DNA from: Liolophura sinensis
Lineage: Eukaryota > Mollusca > Polyplacophora > Chitonida > Chitonidae
Assembly (NCBI RefSeq): GCF_032854445.1
Contig: NW_027017961.1
Span: 310,001-374,000, forward strand
Reading direction: 5' to 3'
DNA length: 64,000 bases
The notes beneath the pieces are model-generated. The model had not been told where the DNA came from, did not search any database, and saw only the letters and a list, made by a program, of their open reading frames with translations. The first letter of the stretch is position 1, and every line of letters begins with the position of its first letter. The translations under genes were made by a program, and so were the position numbers. Below, one piece after another: positions 10,911 to 23,127 of this stretch.

Positions 10911-12194
10911 GAATTATTTTTAGAATAAATCGCTTCCAAACTCTGGTATATTCACCTTAGTTTAACTAAACGCCATCATATCGTATTTATGTTAATTACA
11001 TGTAATATTGTAATAGGCATGTTCTTAAGTCAAGTGGCCCTTTGTTAGACTGTTTAGCCTTTCAAAACGGAAACTACAGGTATGCATATTTAAGAGAACT
11101 TAAGTTTGTCCTTTTTTAAAACCATTTTCTTCATTCCTCAATGAAAAATACATGCATTGTTTCGCACCCCTATTTGCAGCGTACTGGCAATGGGCCAAAT
11201 GTGTAGAATACGATATCTGTGAAATTAATCTGACTGCAATAAGATCAGAAAATTCGACCCCAATTCTTTGATGGTTTTCTCTACGGTTCTTCTATATCGG
11301 GACTAGTCTTGCTGACAATGGTAACTGATGCTCGTCGGCAGGTACACGTACGTTAATGAGATCAATAACTTTGTCTCTTTCTTTCAGGACAAATATGTAA
11401 CTTATTAAACTAACGGTTTTGACAGATAAATCTAACAGCTCTGTGATCTCATCATGTTAGAAATGAAATAACAAATGCGATATAGACGTACTTGAGCTCC
11501 TAATATGTTTTTTCCAGAGTGCTTACGGTGGACTTCGTTTGGATTCTGTGAGGGTTTTGATAGGTCTGTTATATGTTAATTGTGGATTACTGAAAACTCG
11601 CTCCACTAATATTATATGTACAAACATGTTTGCTTAAAGCCTTCCTTTCACTAGGAAACAAAATAGCCTGAGTAGGAGCCTTGTCAGGTGGGGTTATGTA
11701 TGGGAGGACTAAGGTTTGCCTGAAGTGAAAGACATAGGTACAGTAAATGGCGCAGAGACATACATGTCTTTACAGATAAATGTTATCTGATCGTCAGTTG
11801 CACAGACCGGCCCGGATAGCACAGTTGGTAGAGCGTCCGCTTCGGGACCGGTAGATCCAGGATCAATCCTTGGTCGAGTCACACCTAAGACTTTAAAAGA
11901 GGAAGTTGTGACTTCCTCGTTTGGCGTTCAGCATGAAGGGGGATAGTGCAACGACTGGTTAACCCGTATTCAGTATAATGCCTCGGGCGGGGCGGCTTAC
12001 TTGCCTTCGGTAAGTCGTCTCAGTGATGCAGCACTAAATAAAAGAGCGGTGAAAATCCGACCTGCAACAAGGAGGCACATTAAACGTGCAGGCACCCTAA
12101 TGATTCCTTCGTCGTCATATGACTGAAAAATTGTTGAGTACGACGTTAAACCCCAAGCACTCACTCACTCACTCAGTTGCACAGCGACATACAT
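10911..12194 (+). repeat. Island 3, short type (S)
   Basis: An S island of 1284 bp. It carries the allele set shared with islands 5, 6 and 8: ATTGTAATAGG, TTAAGTCAAG, GCGTACTGG, AATAAGATC, GGTTAACCC and CCGACCTGC. The first four of these also occur in island 11. The 3' end is the common S breakpoint at ACATACAT. No gene is seen. Confidence 0.9.
11806..12172 (+). mobile_element. tRNA-derived SINE, island 3 copy
   Basis: A 367-bp full copy between TCAGTTGCACAG repeats at 11794-11805 and 12173-12184. It has one extra A (CCCGTATTCAG) and a private GTGCAGGCACC. It carries GGTTAACCC and AATGCCTCGG, shared with islands 5, 6 and 8 apart from a further AATGCCTTTGG change in island 8. Confidence 0.88.
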
Positions 12195-15100
12195 ACAAGA
12201 TGAAGATTGTAATCGACATAATAGCATGTTCAGTTACAAAATGAACATTGTAATCATTGTAATAGCATGTTAAGTTACAAAGTGAACATTGTAATCCTTA
12301 TAATTGCATGTTCAGTTACAAGATGAACATTGTAATCATTATAAAAACATCATCAGCTGCAAGGTGAACATTGTAATCAGTATACAAGCATGCTCAGTTG
12401 CAAAATGGACATTGTAATCATTACAATAGCATATTTAGTTACAAGATGAACATTGTAATCATTACAATCATGTGCTCAGTTACAAGGTGAACATTGTAAT
12501 CATTACAATAGCGTGCTCAGTTACAAGATGAACATTGTAATCATTATAAAAACATGCCCAGTTACAAGATGAACATTGTAATAGTTAAAATAGCATGATC
12601 AGTTACGAAGTGAACATTGTAATCATTATAATAGCATGCTCAGTTGCAAGATAAACATTGTAATCATTATAATATCATTTTCAGTTACAAGATGAAGATT
12701 GTAATCGACATAATAGCATGTTCAGTTACAAGATGAACATTGTAATCATTGTAATAGCATGTTCAGTTACAAAGTAAACATTGTAATCATTATAATAGCG
12801 TCAACGGTTACAAAATCACCATTGTAATCAATATAATAGCATGCTCAGTTACAAAATGAATATTGCAATTATTATATTAGCATATGTAGTTACAAGATGA
12901 ACATTGTAATCATTATTATAGCATATGTAGTTACAAGATGAACATTTTAATTATTTTAAAAACATCATCAGTTACAAGGTGAACATTGTAATGAGTATAA
13001 AAGCATGCTCAGTTGCAAAATGGATATTGTAATCATTACATTAGCATATTCACTTACAAGATGAACATTGTAATCATTATAATAATGTGCTCAGTTACAA
13101 GGTGAACAATGTAATCATTGTAATAGCATGTTCAGTTACAAGGTGAACATTGTAATCCTTATAATTGCATGTTCAGTTACAAAGTGAACATTGTAATCAT
13201 TATAAAAACATCATCAGTTGCAAGGTGAACAATGTAATCAGTATACAAGCATGCTCAGTTGCGAAATGGACATTGTAATCATTACAATAGCATATTCAGT
13301 TACAAGATGAACATTGTAATCATTATAATAATGCGCTCAGTTACAAGGTGAACAATGTAATCATTGTAATAGCATGTTCAGTTACAAAGTGAACATTGTA
13401 ATCCTTATAATTGCATGTTCAGTTATAAGATGAACATTGTAATCATTATAAAAACATAAACAGTTACAAGGTGAACATTGTAATCAGTATACAAGCATGC
13501 TCAGTTGCAAAATGGACATTGTAATCATTACATTAGCATATTCACTTACAAGATGAATATTGTAATCATTATAATAACATCATCAGTTACAACATAAGCA
13601 TTGTATTCATTATATTAGCTCGTTCACTTACAAGATAGACATTGTAATCATTATAAAAGCATGTTCAGTTACAAGGTGAACATAGCAATCATTTTTAAAA
13701 CATGCTCAGTTGCAAGAAGAAGATTGTAATCGACATAATAGCATGTTCAGTTATAAGATGAACATTGTAATCATTATAAAAACATCATCAGTTGCAAGGT
13801 GAACATTGTAATCAGTATACAAGCATGCTCAGTTGCAAGATAAACATTGTAATCATTACATTAGCATATTCACTTACAAGATGAATATTGTAATCATTAT
13901 AATAACATCATCAGTTACAAAGTAAACATTGTATTCATTATATTAGCACGTTCAATTACAAGATGAACATTGTAATCATTATAAAAGCATGTTCAGTTAC
14001 AAGGTGAACATTGTAATCTTTATAAAAACATGCTCAGTTACAAGATGAACATTCTAATCATTATAATAGCATGTTCAGTTACAAGGTGGACATTGTAAGT
14101 ATAAAAGCATGCTCAGTTGCAAAATGGACATTGTAATCATTACATAAGCATATTTAGTTACAAGATGAATATTGTAATCATTATAATAACATCATCAGTT
14201 ACAAAATGAACATTGTAATCAATATATTAGCACGTTCAATTACAAGATGAACAGTGTAATCATTATAATATCATGCTCAGTTGCAAGATAAAGATTGTAA
14301 TCGACATAATAGCATGTTCAGTTACAAGATGAACATTGTAATCATTGTAATAGCATGTTCAGTTACAAAGTGAACATTGTAATCCTTATAATTGCATGTT
14401 CAGTTACAAGATGAACGTTGTAATCATTATAAAAACATCATCAGTTCCTAGGTGAACATTGTAATCAGTATACAAGCATGCTCAGTTGCAAAATGGACAT
14501 TGTAATCATTGCAATAGCATATTCAGTTACAAGATGAACATTGCAATCATTATAATAATGTGCTCAGTTACAAGGAGAACATTGAAATCATTACAATAGC
14601 GTGCTCAGTTACAAGGTGAACATTGTAATCATTATAAAAACATGCCCAGTTACAAGATGAACATTGTAATAGTTAAAATAGCATGCTCAAATACAAGATG
14701 AGCAATGTAATCATTATAATAGCATGCTCAATTACAAGATGAAAATTGTAATTCGTATAATAGCATGCTCAGTTACAACATGAACATTGTAATCATTTTA
14801 ATAGCATGTTCAGTTACAAGATGAACATTGTAATCAGTATAATAGCATGCTCAGTTACAAAATTAATATTTTAATTATTACACTAGTATGCCCAGTTACA
14901 AGATGAACATTGTAATCAGTATAATAGCGTGCTCAGTTACAAGATGAGCAATGTAATCATTATAATAGCATGTTCAGTTACAAAGTGAACATTGTAATCC
15001 TTATAATTGCATGTTCAGTTACAAGATGAACATTGTAATCATTATAAAAAAATAAACAGTTTTAAGGTGAACATTGTAATCAGTATACAAGCATGCTCAG

Positions 15101-16470
15101 TTGCAAAATGGACATTGTAATCATTACATTAGCATATTCACTTACAAGATGAATATTGTAATTATTATAATAACATCATCAGTTACAATGTAAACATTGT
15201 ATTCATTATATTAGCTCGTTCACTTACAAGATAAACATTGTAATCATTATAAAAGCATGTTCAGTTACAAGGTGAACATAGTAATCATTTTAAAAACATG
15301 CTCAGTTGCAAGATGAAGATTGTAATCGACATAATAGCATGTTCAGTTACAAGATGGACATTGTAATCATTATAAAAACATCATCAGTTGCAAGGTGAAC
15401 GTTGTAATCAGTATACAAGCATGCTCAGTTGCAAGATAAACATTGTAATCATTACATTAGCATATTCACTTACAAGATGAATATTGTAATCTTTATAATA
15501 ACATCATCAGTTACAAAGTAAACATTGTATTTATTATATTAGCATGTTCAATTACAAGATGAACATTGTAATCATTATAAAAGCATGTTCAGTTACAAGG
15601 TGAACATTGTAATCTTTATAATAGCATGTTCAGTTACAAGGTGGACATTGTAAGTATAAAAGCATGCTCAGTTGCAAAATGGACATTGTAATCATTACAT
15701 AAGCATATTCAGTTACAAGATGAATATTGTAATCATTATAATAACATCATCAGTTACAAAATGAACATTGTATTCATTATATTAGCACGTTCAATTACAA
15801 GATGAACATTGTAATCATTATAATATCATGCTCAGTTGCAAGATGAAGATTGTAATCGACATAATAGCATGTTCAGTTACAAGATGAACATTGTAATCAT
15901 TGTAATAGCATGTTCAGTTACAAAGTGAACATTGTAATCCTTATAATTGCATGTTCAGTTACAAGATGAACATTGTAATCATTATAAAAACATCATCAGT
16001 TCCAAGCTGAACATTGTAATCAGTATACAAGCATGCTCAGTTGCAAAATGGACATTGTAATCATTGCAATAGCATATTCAGTTACAAGATGAGCAATGTA
16101 ATCATTATAATAGCATGCTTAATTACAAGATGAAGATTGTAATTCGTATAATAGCATGCTCAGTTACAACATGAACATTGTAATCATTATAATAGCATGC
16201 TCAATTACAAGATGAAGATTGTAATTAGTGTAATAGCATGCTCAGTTACAACATGAACATTGTAATCATTATAATAGCATGTTCAGTTACAAGATGAACA
16301 TTGTAATCAGTATAATAGCATGCTCAGTTACAAAATTAATATTTTAATTATTACACTAGTATGCCCAGTTACAAGATGAACATTGTAATCAGTATAATAG
16401 CGTGCTCAGTTACAAGATGAGCAATGTAATCATTATAATAGCATGTTCAGTTACCTGATGAACACTGTAA
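12195..16470. repeat. 41-bp satellite array, block 3
   Basis: This is a 4276-bp array with the same length and monomer order as block 6. It includes one 38-bp monomer (ATTGTAAGTATAAAAGC, near 14095), the GCGTCAACGG monomer near 12800 and the AAAAAAATAAACAG monomer near 15045. Blocks 8 and 9 can be derived from this pattern by defined deletions and a duplication. No gene is seen. Confidence 0.96.
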
Positions 16471-17365
16471 GAATTATTTTTAGAATAAATCGCTTCCAAA
16501 CTCTGGTATATTCACCTTAGTTTAACTAAACGCCATCATATCGTATTTATGTTAATTACATGTAATATTTTAATAGGCATGTTCTTAAATCAAGTGGCCC
16601 TTTGTTAGACTGTTTAGCCTTTCAAAACGGAAACTACAGGTATGCATATTTAAGAGAACTTATGTTTGTCCTTTTTTAAAACCATTTTCTTTATTTCTCA
16701 ATGAAAAATACATGCATTGTTTCGCACCCCTATTTGCAGCGTTCTGGCAATGGGCCAAATGTGTAGAATACGATATCTGTGAAATTAATCTGACTGCAAT
16801 AAAATCAGAAAATTCGACCCCAATTCTTTGATGGTTTTCTCTACGGTTCTTCTATATCGGGACTAGTCTTGCTGACAATGGTAACTGATGCTCGTCGGCA
16901 GGTACACGTACGTTAATGAGATCAATAACTTTGTCTCTTTCTTTCAGGACAAATATGTAACTTATTAAACTAACGGTTTTGACAGATAAATGTAACAGCT
17001 CTGTGATCTCATCATGTTAGAAATGAAATAAAAAATGCGATATAGACGTACTTGAGCTCCTAATATGTTTTTTCCAGAGTGCTTACGGCGGACTTCGTTT
17101 GGATTCTGTGAGGGTTTTGATAGGTCTGTTATATGTTAATAGTGTATTACTGAAAACTCGCTCCACTAACATTATATATACAAACATGTATGCTTAAAGC
17201 CTTCCTTTCACTAGGAAATAAAATAGCCTGAGTAGGAGCCTTGTCAGGTGGGGTTATGTATGGGAGGACTAAGGTTTGCCTGAAGTGAAAGACATAGGTA
17301 CAGTAAATGGCGCAGAGACATACATGTCTTTACAGATAAATGTTATCTGATCGTCAGTTGCACAG

Positions 17366-17731
17366 ACCGGCCCGGATAGCACAGTTGGTAGAGCGTCCGT
17401 TTCGGGACCGGTAGATCCAGGATCAATCCTTGGTCGAGTCACACCTAAGACTTTAAAAGAGGAAGTTGTGACTTCCTCGTTTGGCGTTCAGAATGAAGGG
17501 GGATAGTGCAACGACTGGTTGACCCGTTTCAGTATAATGGCTTGGGCGGGGCGGCTTACTTGCCTTTGGTAAGTCGTCTCAGTGATGCAGCACTAAATAA
17601 AAGAGCGGTGAAAATCCGTCCTGCAACAAGGAGGCACATTAAACGTGCATGCACCCTAATGATTCCTTCGTCGTCATATGACTGAAAAATTGTTGAGTAC
17701 GACGTTAAACCCCAAGCACTCACTCACTCAC
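17366..17731 (+). mobile_element. tRNA-derived SINE, island 4 copy
   Basis: A 366-bp full copy between TCAGTTGCACAG repeats at 17354-17365 and 17732-17743. The head reads GTTTCGGG and the core ATGGCTTGGG and CCTTTGG, all shared with island 7. It is a good reference for the family in this window. Confidence 0.88.
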
Positions 17732-17797
17732 TCAGTTGCACAGCGACATACATGTCTATACAGAAAAATGCTATCTGATCGCAGTCAGTGTAAAATT

Positions 17798-17931
17798 CCT
17801 GACGGTGTTTACTGTGCAGCAGAGATTCAGGATGGTGCTTACTGTGTAGCAGAGTTTCAGGATGGTATTTACTGTGCAGCAGAGATTCAGGATGGTGTTT
17901 ACGGTGCAACAGAGATTCAGTATGGTGTTAA
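17798..17931 (+). repeat. 30-bp minisatellite, about 4.5 units
   Basis: Same repeat as in island 2 but without the 1-bp deletion. The plus strand holds an 85-residue open frame (17678-17935) starting in the SINE; the minus strand holds a 61-residue frame (17724-17909) across the same units. Both stay open because the period is 30. I do not call either a gene. Confidence 0.85.
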
Positions 17932-18175
17932 TTGATTTAATCAACGATTCAGGAAAACACAGTGATCCAGGTTTAGAAGCTTCAGGTTATATTAATATCT
18001 TGAAGTAATGATACTTCGTTGCTTGAAACCATTTAAACATCCGAATTCCACTGACTCTGTCAACACGCTGGATGAAAGAATATATTGGAGTGAAATCAGA
18101 TAGAGAAACACATGATTTTCTATCGGCCTCACAACGTTTTACATTTTACTTACTTATTTAATTTTTGTTTGAGGA

Positions 18176-18214
18176 GGGCCTCAGTTACCGATGGGGTCAG
18201 CACGCCATCGCCCT
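18176..18214 (+). mobile_element. 5' stub of a second SINE (truncated)
   Basis: This is the same 39-bp stub and the same GCCCT/CTGTAATCCC junction as in island 2. It shares CCGATGGGG with island 7, where islands 2 and 11 have CCGAGGGGG. Confidence 0.8.
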
Positions 18215-18450
18215 CTGTAATCCCACATAGAACACTGGGGTTAGAGCTGATTTCCTAGCTGGCACCATCTTTTAAGTGCCAATATTGAGAAATGCCTTCT
18301 ATTTCTTCTCAACGATCAACGGTACAAAGATGCAGTTTGGACCAAATACACGCTAAAAAGCTCATCTTATCCCCACACATTATCCACACTAAATCTTTCA
18401 TTTTTCCCCTCAGCTGAAATAGACTAAATCCAGTTAAAGAGACTCGTGTC

Positions 18451-21400
18451 TTATGATAGCATGCTCAGTTACAAGATAAACATTGTAAACATTATATTAT
18501 CACGCTCACTTACAAGGTAAACATTGTAATCATTATAATAGAAAGCTCAGTTACAGGATGAAAATTGTAATCATAATAGCATGTTCAGTTACAAGATGAA
18601 TATTGTAATCATTATAATAACATCATCAGTTACAAAATGAACAGTGTATTCATTATATTAGCACGTTCAATTACAACATGAACATTGTAATCATTATAAT
18701 AGCATGCTCAGTTACAAGATAAACATTGTAAACAGTATAATAGCGTGCTCATTTACAAAATGAACATTGTCATCATTATAATAGCATGTTCAGTTACAAG
18801 ATGAACATTGTAATCATTATAAAAACATCATCAGTTACAAGGTGAACATTGTAATCAGTATAAAAGCATGCTCAGTTGCAAAATCAACATTGTAATCATT
18901 ATAATAGCATGTTCAGTTACAAGGTGAACATTGTAATTATTATAAAAACATGCCCAGTTACAAGATGAACATTGTAATACTTTTAATAGCATGTTCAGTT
19001 ACGAAGTGAACATTGTAATCATTATAATAGCATGCTTAGTTTCAAGATAAACATTGTAATCATTATAATATCATTTTCAGTTGCAAGATGAAGATTGTAA
19101 TCGACATAATAGCATGTTCAGTTACAAGATGAACATTGTAATCATTGTAATAGCATGTTCAGTTACAAAGTGAACATTGTAATCCTTATAATTGCATGTT
19201 CAGTTACAAGATGAACATTGTAATCATGATAAAAACATCATCAGTTGCAAGGTGAACATTGTAATCAGTATACAAGCATGCTCAGTTGCAAATTGGACAT
19301 TGTAATCATTACAATAGCATATTCAGTTACAACATGAACATTGTAATCATTATAATCATGTGCTCAGTTACAAGGTGAACATTATAATCATTACAATAGC
19401 GTGCTCAGTTACAAGATGAACATTGTAATCATTATAAAAACATGCCCAGTTACAAGATGAACATTGTAATAGTTAAAATAGCATGATCAGTTACGAAGTG
19501 AACATTGTAATCATTATAATATCATTTTCAGTTGCAAGATAAACATTGTAATCATTATAATATCATTTTCAGTTACAAGATAAAGATTGTAATCGACATA
19601 ATAGCATGTTCAGTTACAAGATGAACATTGTAATCATTGTAATAGCATGTTCAGTTACAAAGTAAACATTGTAATCATTATAATAGCGTCAACGGTTACA
19701 AAATCACCATTGTAATCAAAATAATAGCATGCTCAGTTACAAAATGAATATTGCAATTATTATATTAGCATATGTAGTTACAAGACGAACATTGTAATCA
19801 TTATTATAGCATATGTAGTTACAAGATGAACATTGTAATCATTATAAAAACATCATCAGTTACAAGGTGAACATTGTAATCAGTATAAAAGCATGCTCAG
19901 TTGCAAAATGGATATTGTAATCATTACATTAGCATGTTCACTTACAAGATGAACATTGTAATCATTATAATAATGTGCTCAGTTACAAGGTGAACAATGT
20001 AATCTTTGTAATAGCATGTTCAGTTACAAAGTGAACATTGTAATCCTTATAATTGCATGTTCAGTTACAAAGTGAACATTGTAATCATTATAAAAACATC
20101 ATGAGTTGCAAGGTGAACATTGTAATCAGTATATAAGTATGCTCAGTTGCAAAATGGACATTGTAATCATTACAATAGCGTATTCAGTTACAAGATGAAC
20201 ATTGTAATCATTATAATAATGCGCTCAGTTACAAGGTGAACCATGTAATCATTGTAATAGCATGTTCAGTTACAAAGTGAACATTGTAATCCTTATAATT
20301 GCATGTTCAGTTACAAGATGAACATTGTAATCATTATAAAAACATAAACAGTTACAAGGTGAACATTGTAATCAGTATACAAGCATGCTCAGTTGCAAAA
20401 TGGACATTGTAATCATTACATTAGCATATTCACTTACAAGATGAATATTGTAATTATTATAATAACATCATCAGTTACAATGTAAACATTGTATTCATTA
20501 TATCAGCTCGTTCACTTACAAGATAAACATTGTAATCATTATAAAAGCATGTTCAGCTACAAGGTGAACATAGTAATCATTTTAAAAACATGCTCAGTTG
20601 CAAGATGAAGATTGTAATCGACATAATAGCATGTTCAGTTATAAGATGAACATTGTAATCATTATAAAAACATCATCAGTTGCAAGGTGAACATTGTAAT
20701 CAGTATACAAGCATGCTCAGTTGCAAGATAAACATTGTAATCATTACATTAGCATATTCACTTACAAGATGAATATTGTAATCATTATAATAACATCATC
20801 AGTTACAAAGTAAACATTGTATTCATTATATTAGCACGTTCAATTACAAGATGAACATTGTAATCATTATAAAAGCATGTTCAGTTACAAGGTGAACATT
20901 GTAATCTTTATAAAGACATGCACAGTTACAAGATGAACATTCTAATCATTATAATAGCATGTTCAGTTACAAGGTGGACATTGTAAGTATAAAAGCATGC
21001 TCAGTTGCAAAATGGACATTGTAATCATTACATAAGCATATTTAGTTACAAGATGAATATTGTAATCATTATATAAACATCATCAGTTACAAAATGAACA
21101 TTGTATTCATTATATTAGCACGTTCAATTACAAGATGAACATTGTAATCATTATAATATCATGCTCAGTTGCAAGATAAAGATTGTAATCGACATAATAG
21201 CATGTTCAGTTACAAGATGAACATTGTAATCATTGTAATAGCATGTTCAGTTACAAAGTGAACATTGTAATCCTTATAATTGCATGTTCAGTTACAAGAT
21301 GAACGTTGTAATCATTATAAAAACATCATCAGTTCCTAGGTGAACATTGTAATCAGTATACAAGCATGCTCAGTTGCAAAATGGACATTGTAATCATTGC

Positions 21401-21844
21401 AATAGCATATTCAGTTACAAGATGAACATTGCAATCATTATAATAATGTGCTCAGTTACAAGGAGAACATTGAAATCATTACAATAGCGTGCTCAGTTAC
21501 AAGGTGAACATTGTAATCATTATAAAAACATGCCCAGTTACAAGATGAACATTGTAATAGTTAAAATAGCATGCTCAAATACAAGATGAGCAATGTAATC
21601 ATTATAATAGCATGCTCAGTTACAACAAGAACATTGTAATCATTATAATAGCATGTTCAGTTACAAGGTGAACATTGTAATCAGTATAATAGCATGCTCA
21701 GTTACAAAATTAATATTTTAATTATTACACTAGTATGCCCAGTTACAAGATGAACATTGTAATCAGTATAATAGCGTGCTCAGTTACAAGATGAGCAATG
21801 TAATCATTATAATAGCATGTTCAGTTACCAGATGAACATTGTAA
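18451..21844. repeat. 41-bp satellite array, block 4
   Basis: This is a 3394-bp array, equal in length to block 7 and 943 bp shorter than block 2. It opens with the L-specific monomers and ends with the TTACCAGATG monomer that precedes S islands 1, 3, 5, 6 and 8. No gene is seen. Confidence 0.96.
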
Positions 21845-23127
21845 GAATTATTTTTAGAATAAATCGCTTCCAAACTCTGGTATTTTCACTTTAGTTTAAC
21901 TAAACGCCATCATATCGTATTTATGTTAATTACATGTAATATTGTAATAGGCATGTTCTTAAGTCAAGTGGCCCTTTGTTAGACTGTTTAGCCTTTCAAA
22001 ACGGAAACTACAGGTATGCATATTTAAGAGAACTTAAGTTTGTCCTTTTTTAAAACCATTTTCTTCATTCCTCAATGAAAAATACATGCATTGTTTCGCA
22101 CCCCTATTTGCAGCGTACTGGCAATGGGCCAAATGTGTAGAATACGATATCTGTGAAATTAATCTGACTGCAATAAGATCAGAAAATTCGACCCCAATTC
22201 TTTGATGGTTTTCTCTACGGTTCTTCTATATCGGGACTAGTCTTGCTGACAATGGTAACTGATGCTCGTCGGCAGGTACACGTACGTTAATGAGATCAAT
22301 AACTTTGTCTCTTTCTTTCAGGACAAATATGTAACTTATTAAACTAACGGTTTTGACAGATAAATGTAACAGCTCTGTGATCTCATCATGTTAGAAATGA
22401 AATAACAAATGCGATATAGACGTACTTGAGCTCCTAATATGTTTTTTCCAGAGTGCTTACGGTGGACTTCGTTTGGATTCTGTGAGGGTTTTGATAGGTC
22501 TGTTATATGTTAATTGTGGATTACTGAAAACTCGCTCCACTAATATTATATGTACAAACATGTTTGCTTAAAGCCTTCCTTTCACTAGGAAACAAAATAG
22601 CCTGAGTAGGAGCCTTGTCAGGTGGGGTTATGTATGGGAGGACTAAGGTTTGCCTGAAGTGAAAGACATAGGTACAGTAAATGGCGCAGAGACATACATG
22701 TCTTTACAGATAAATGTTATCTGATCGTCAGTTGCACAGACCGGCCCGGATAGCACAGTTGGTAGAGCGTCCGCTTCGGGACCGGTAGATCCAGGATCAA
22801 TCCTTGGTCGAGTCACACCTAAGACTTTAAAAGAGGAAGTTGTGACTTCCTCGTTTGGCGTTCAGCATGAAGGGGGATAGTGCAACGACTGGTTAACCCG
22901 TTTCAGTATAATGCCTCGGGCGGGGCGGCTTACTTGCCTTCGGTAAGTCGTCTCAGTGATGCAGCACTAAATAAAAGAGCGGTGAAAATCCGACCTGCAA
23001 CAAGGAGGCACATTAAACGTGCATGCACCCTAATGATTCCTTCGTCGTCATATGACTGAAAAATTGTTGAGTACGACGTTAAACCCCAAGCACTCACTCA
23101 CTCACTCAGTTGCACAGCGACATACAT
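21845..23127 (+). repeat. Island 5, short type (S)
   Basis: A 1283-bp S island with the island 3/5/6/8 allele set. It shares TATTTTCACTTTAG near its 5' end with island 6, where other islands have TATATTCACCTTAG. No gene is seen. Confidence 0.9.
22740..23105 (+). mobile_element. tRNA-derived SINE, island 5 copy
   Basis: A 366-bp full copy between TCAGTTGCACAG repeats at 22728-22739 and 23106-23117, with the GGTTAACCC and CCGACCTGC alleles. Confidence 0.88.

Larger units (their letters stand above)
16471..18450 (+). repeat. Island 4, long type (L)
   Basis: At 1980 bp this is the most complete of the three L islands and the reference for their shared structure. It has L alleles (TTAAATCAAG, GCGTTCTGG, AATAAAATC) plus GTGTATTACTG, shared with islands 7, 9 and 10. 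It differs from island 11 by 861 bp, which equals the 853-bp deletion at the second SINE plus 8 bp missing at AGAAGCTTCAGG. Confidence 0.9.

Noticed and set aside
17678-17935. 85-residue protein with 10-residue repeats, also 109- and 81-residue versions in islands 2 and 7
   Set aside because: The start lies inside a SINE, the frame is kept open by a 30-bp period, the opposite strand is open too, and one of four copies has a frameshift.
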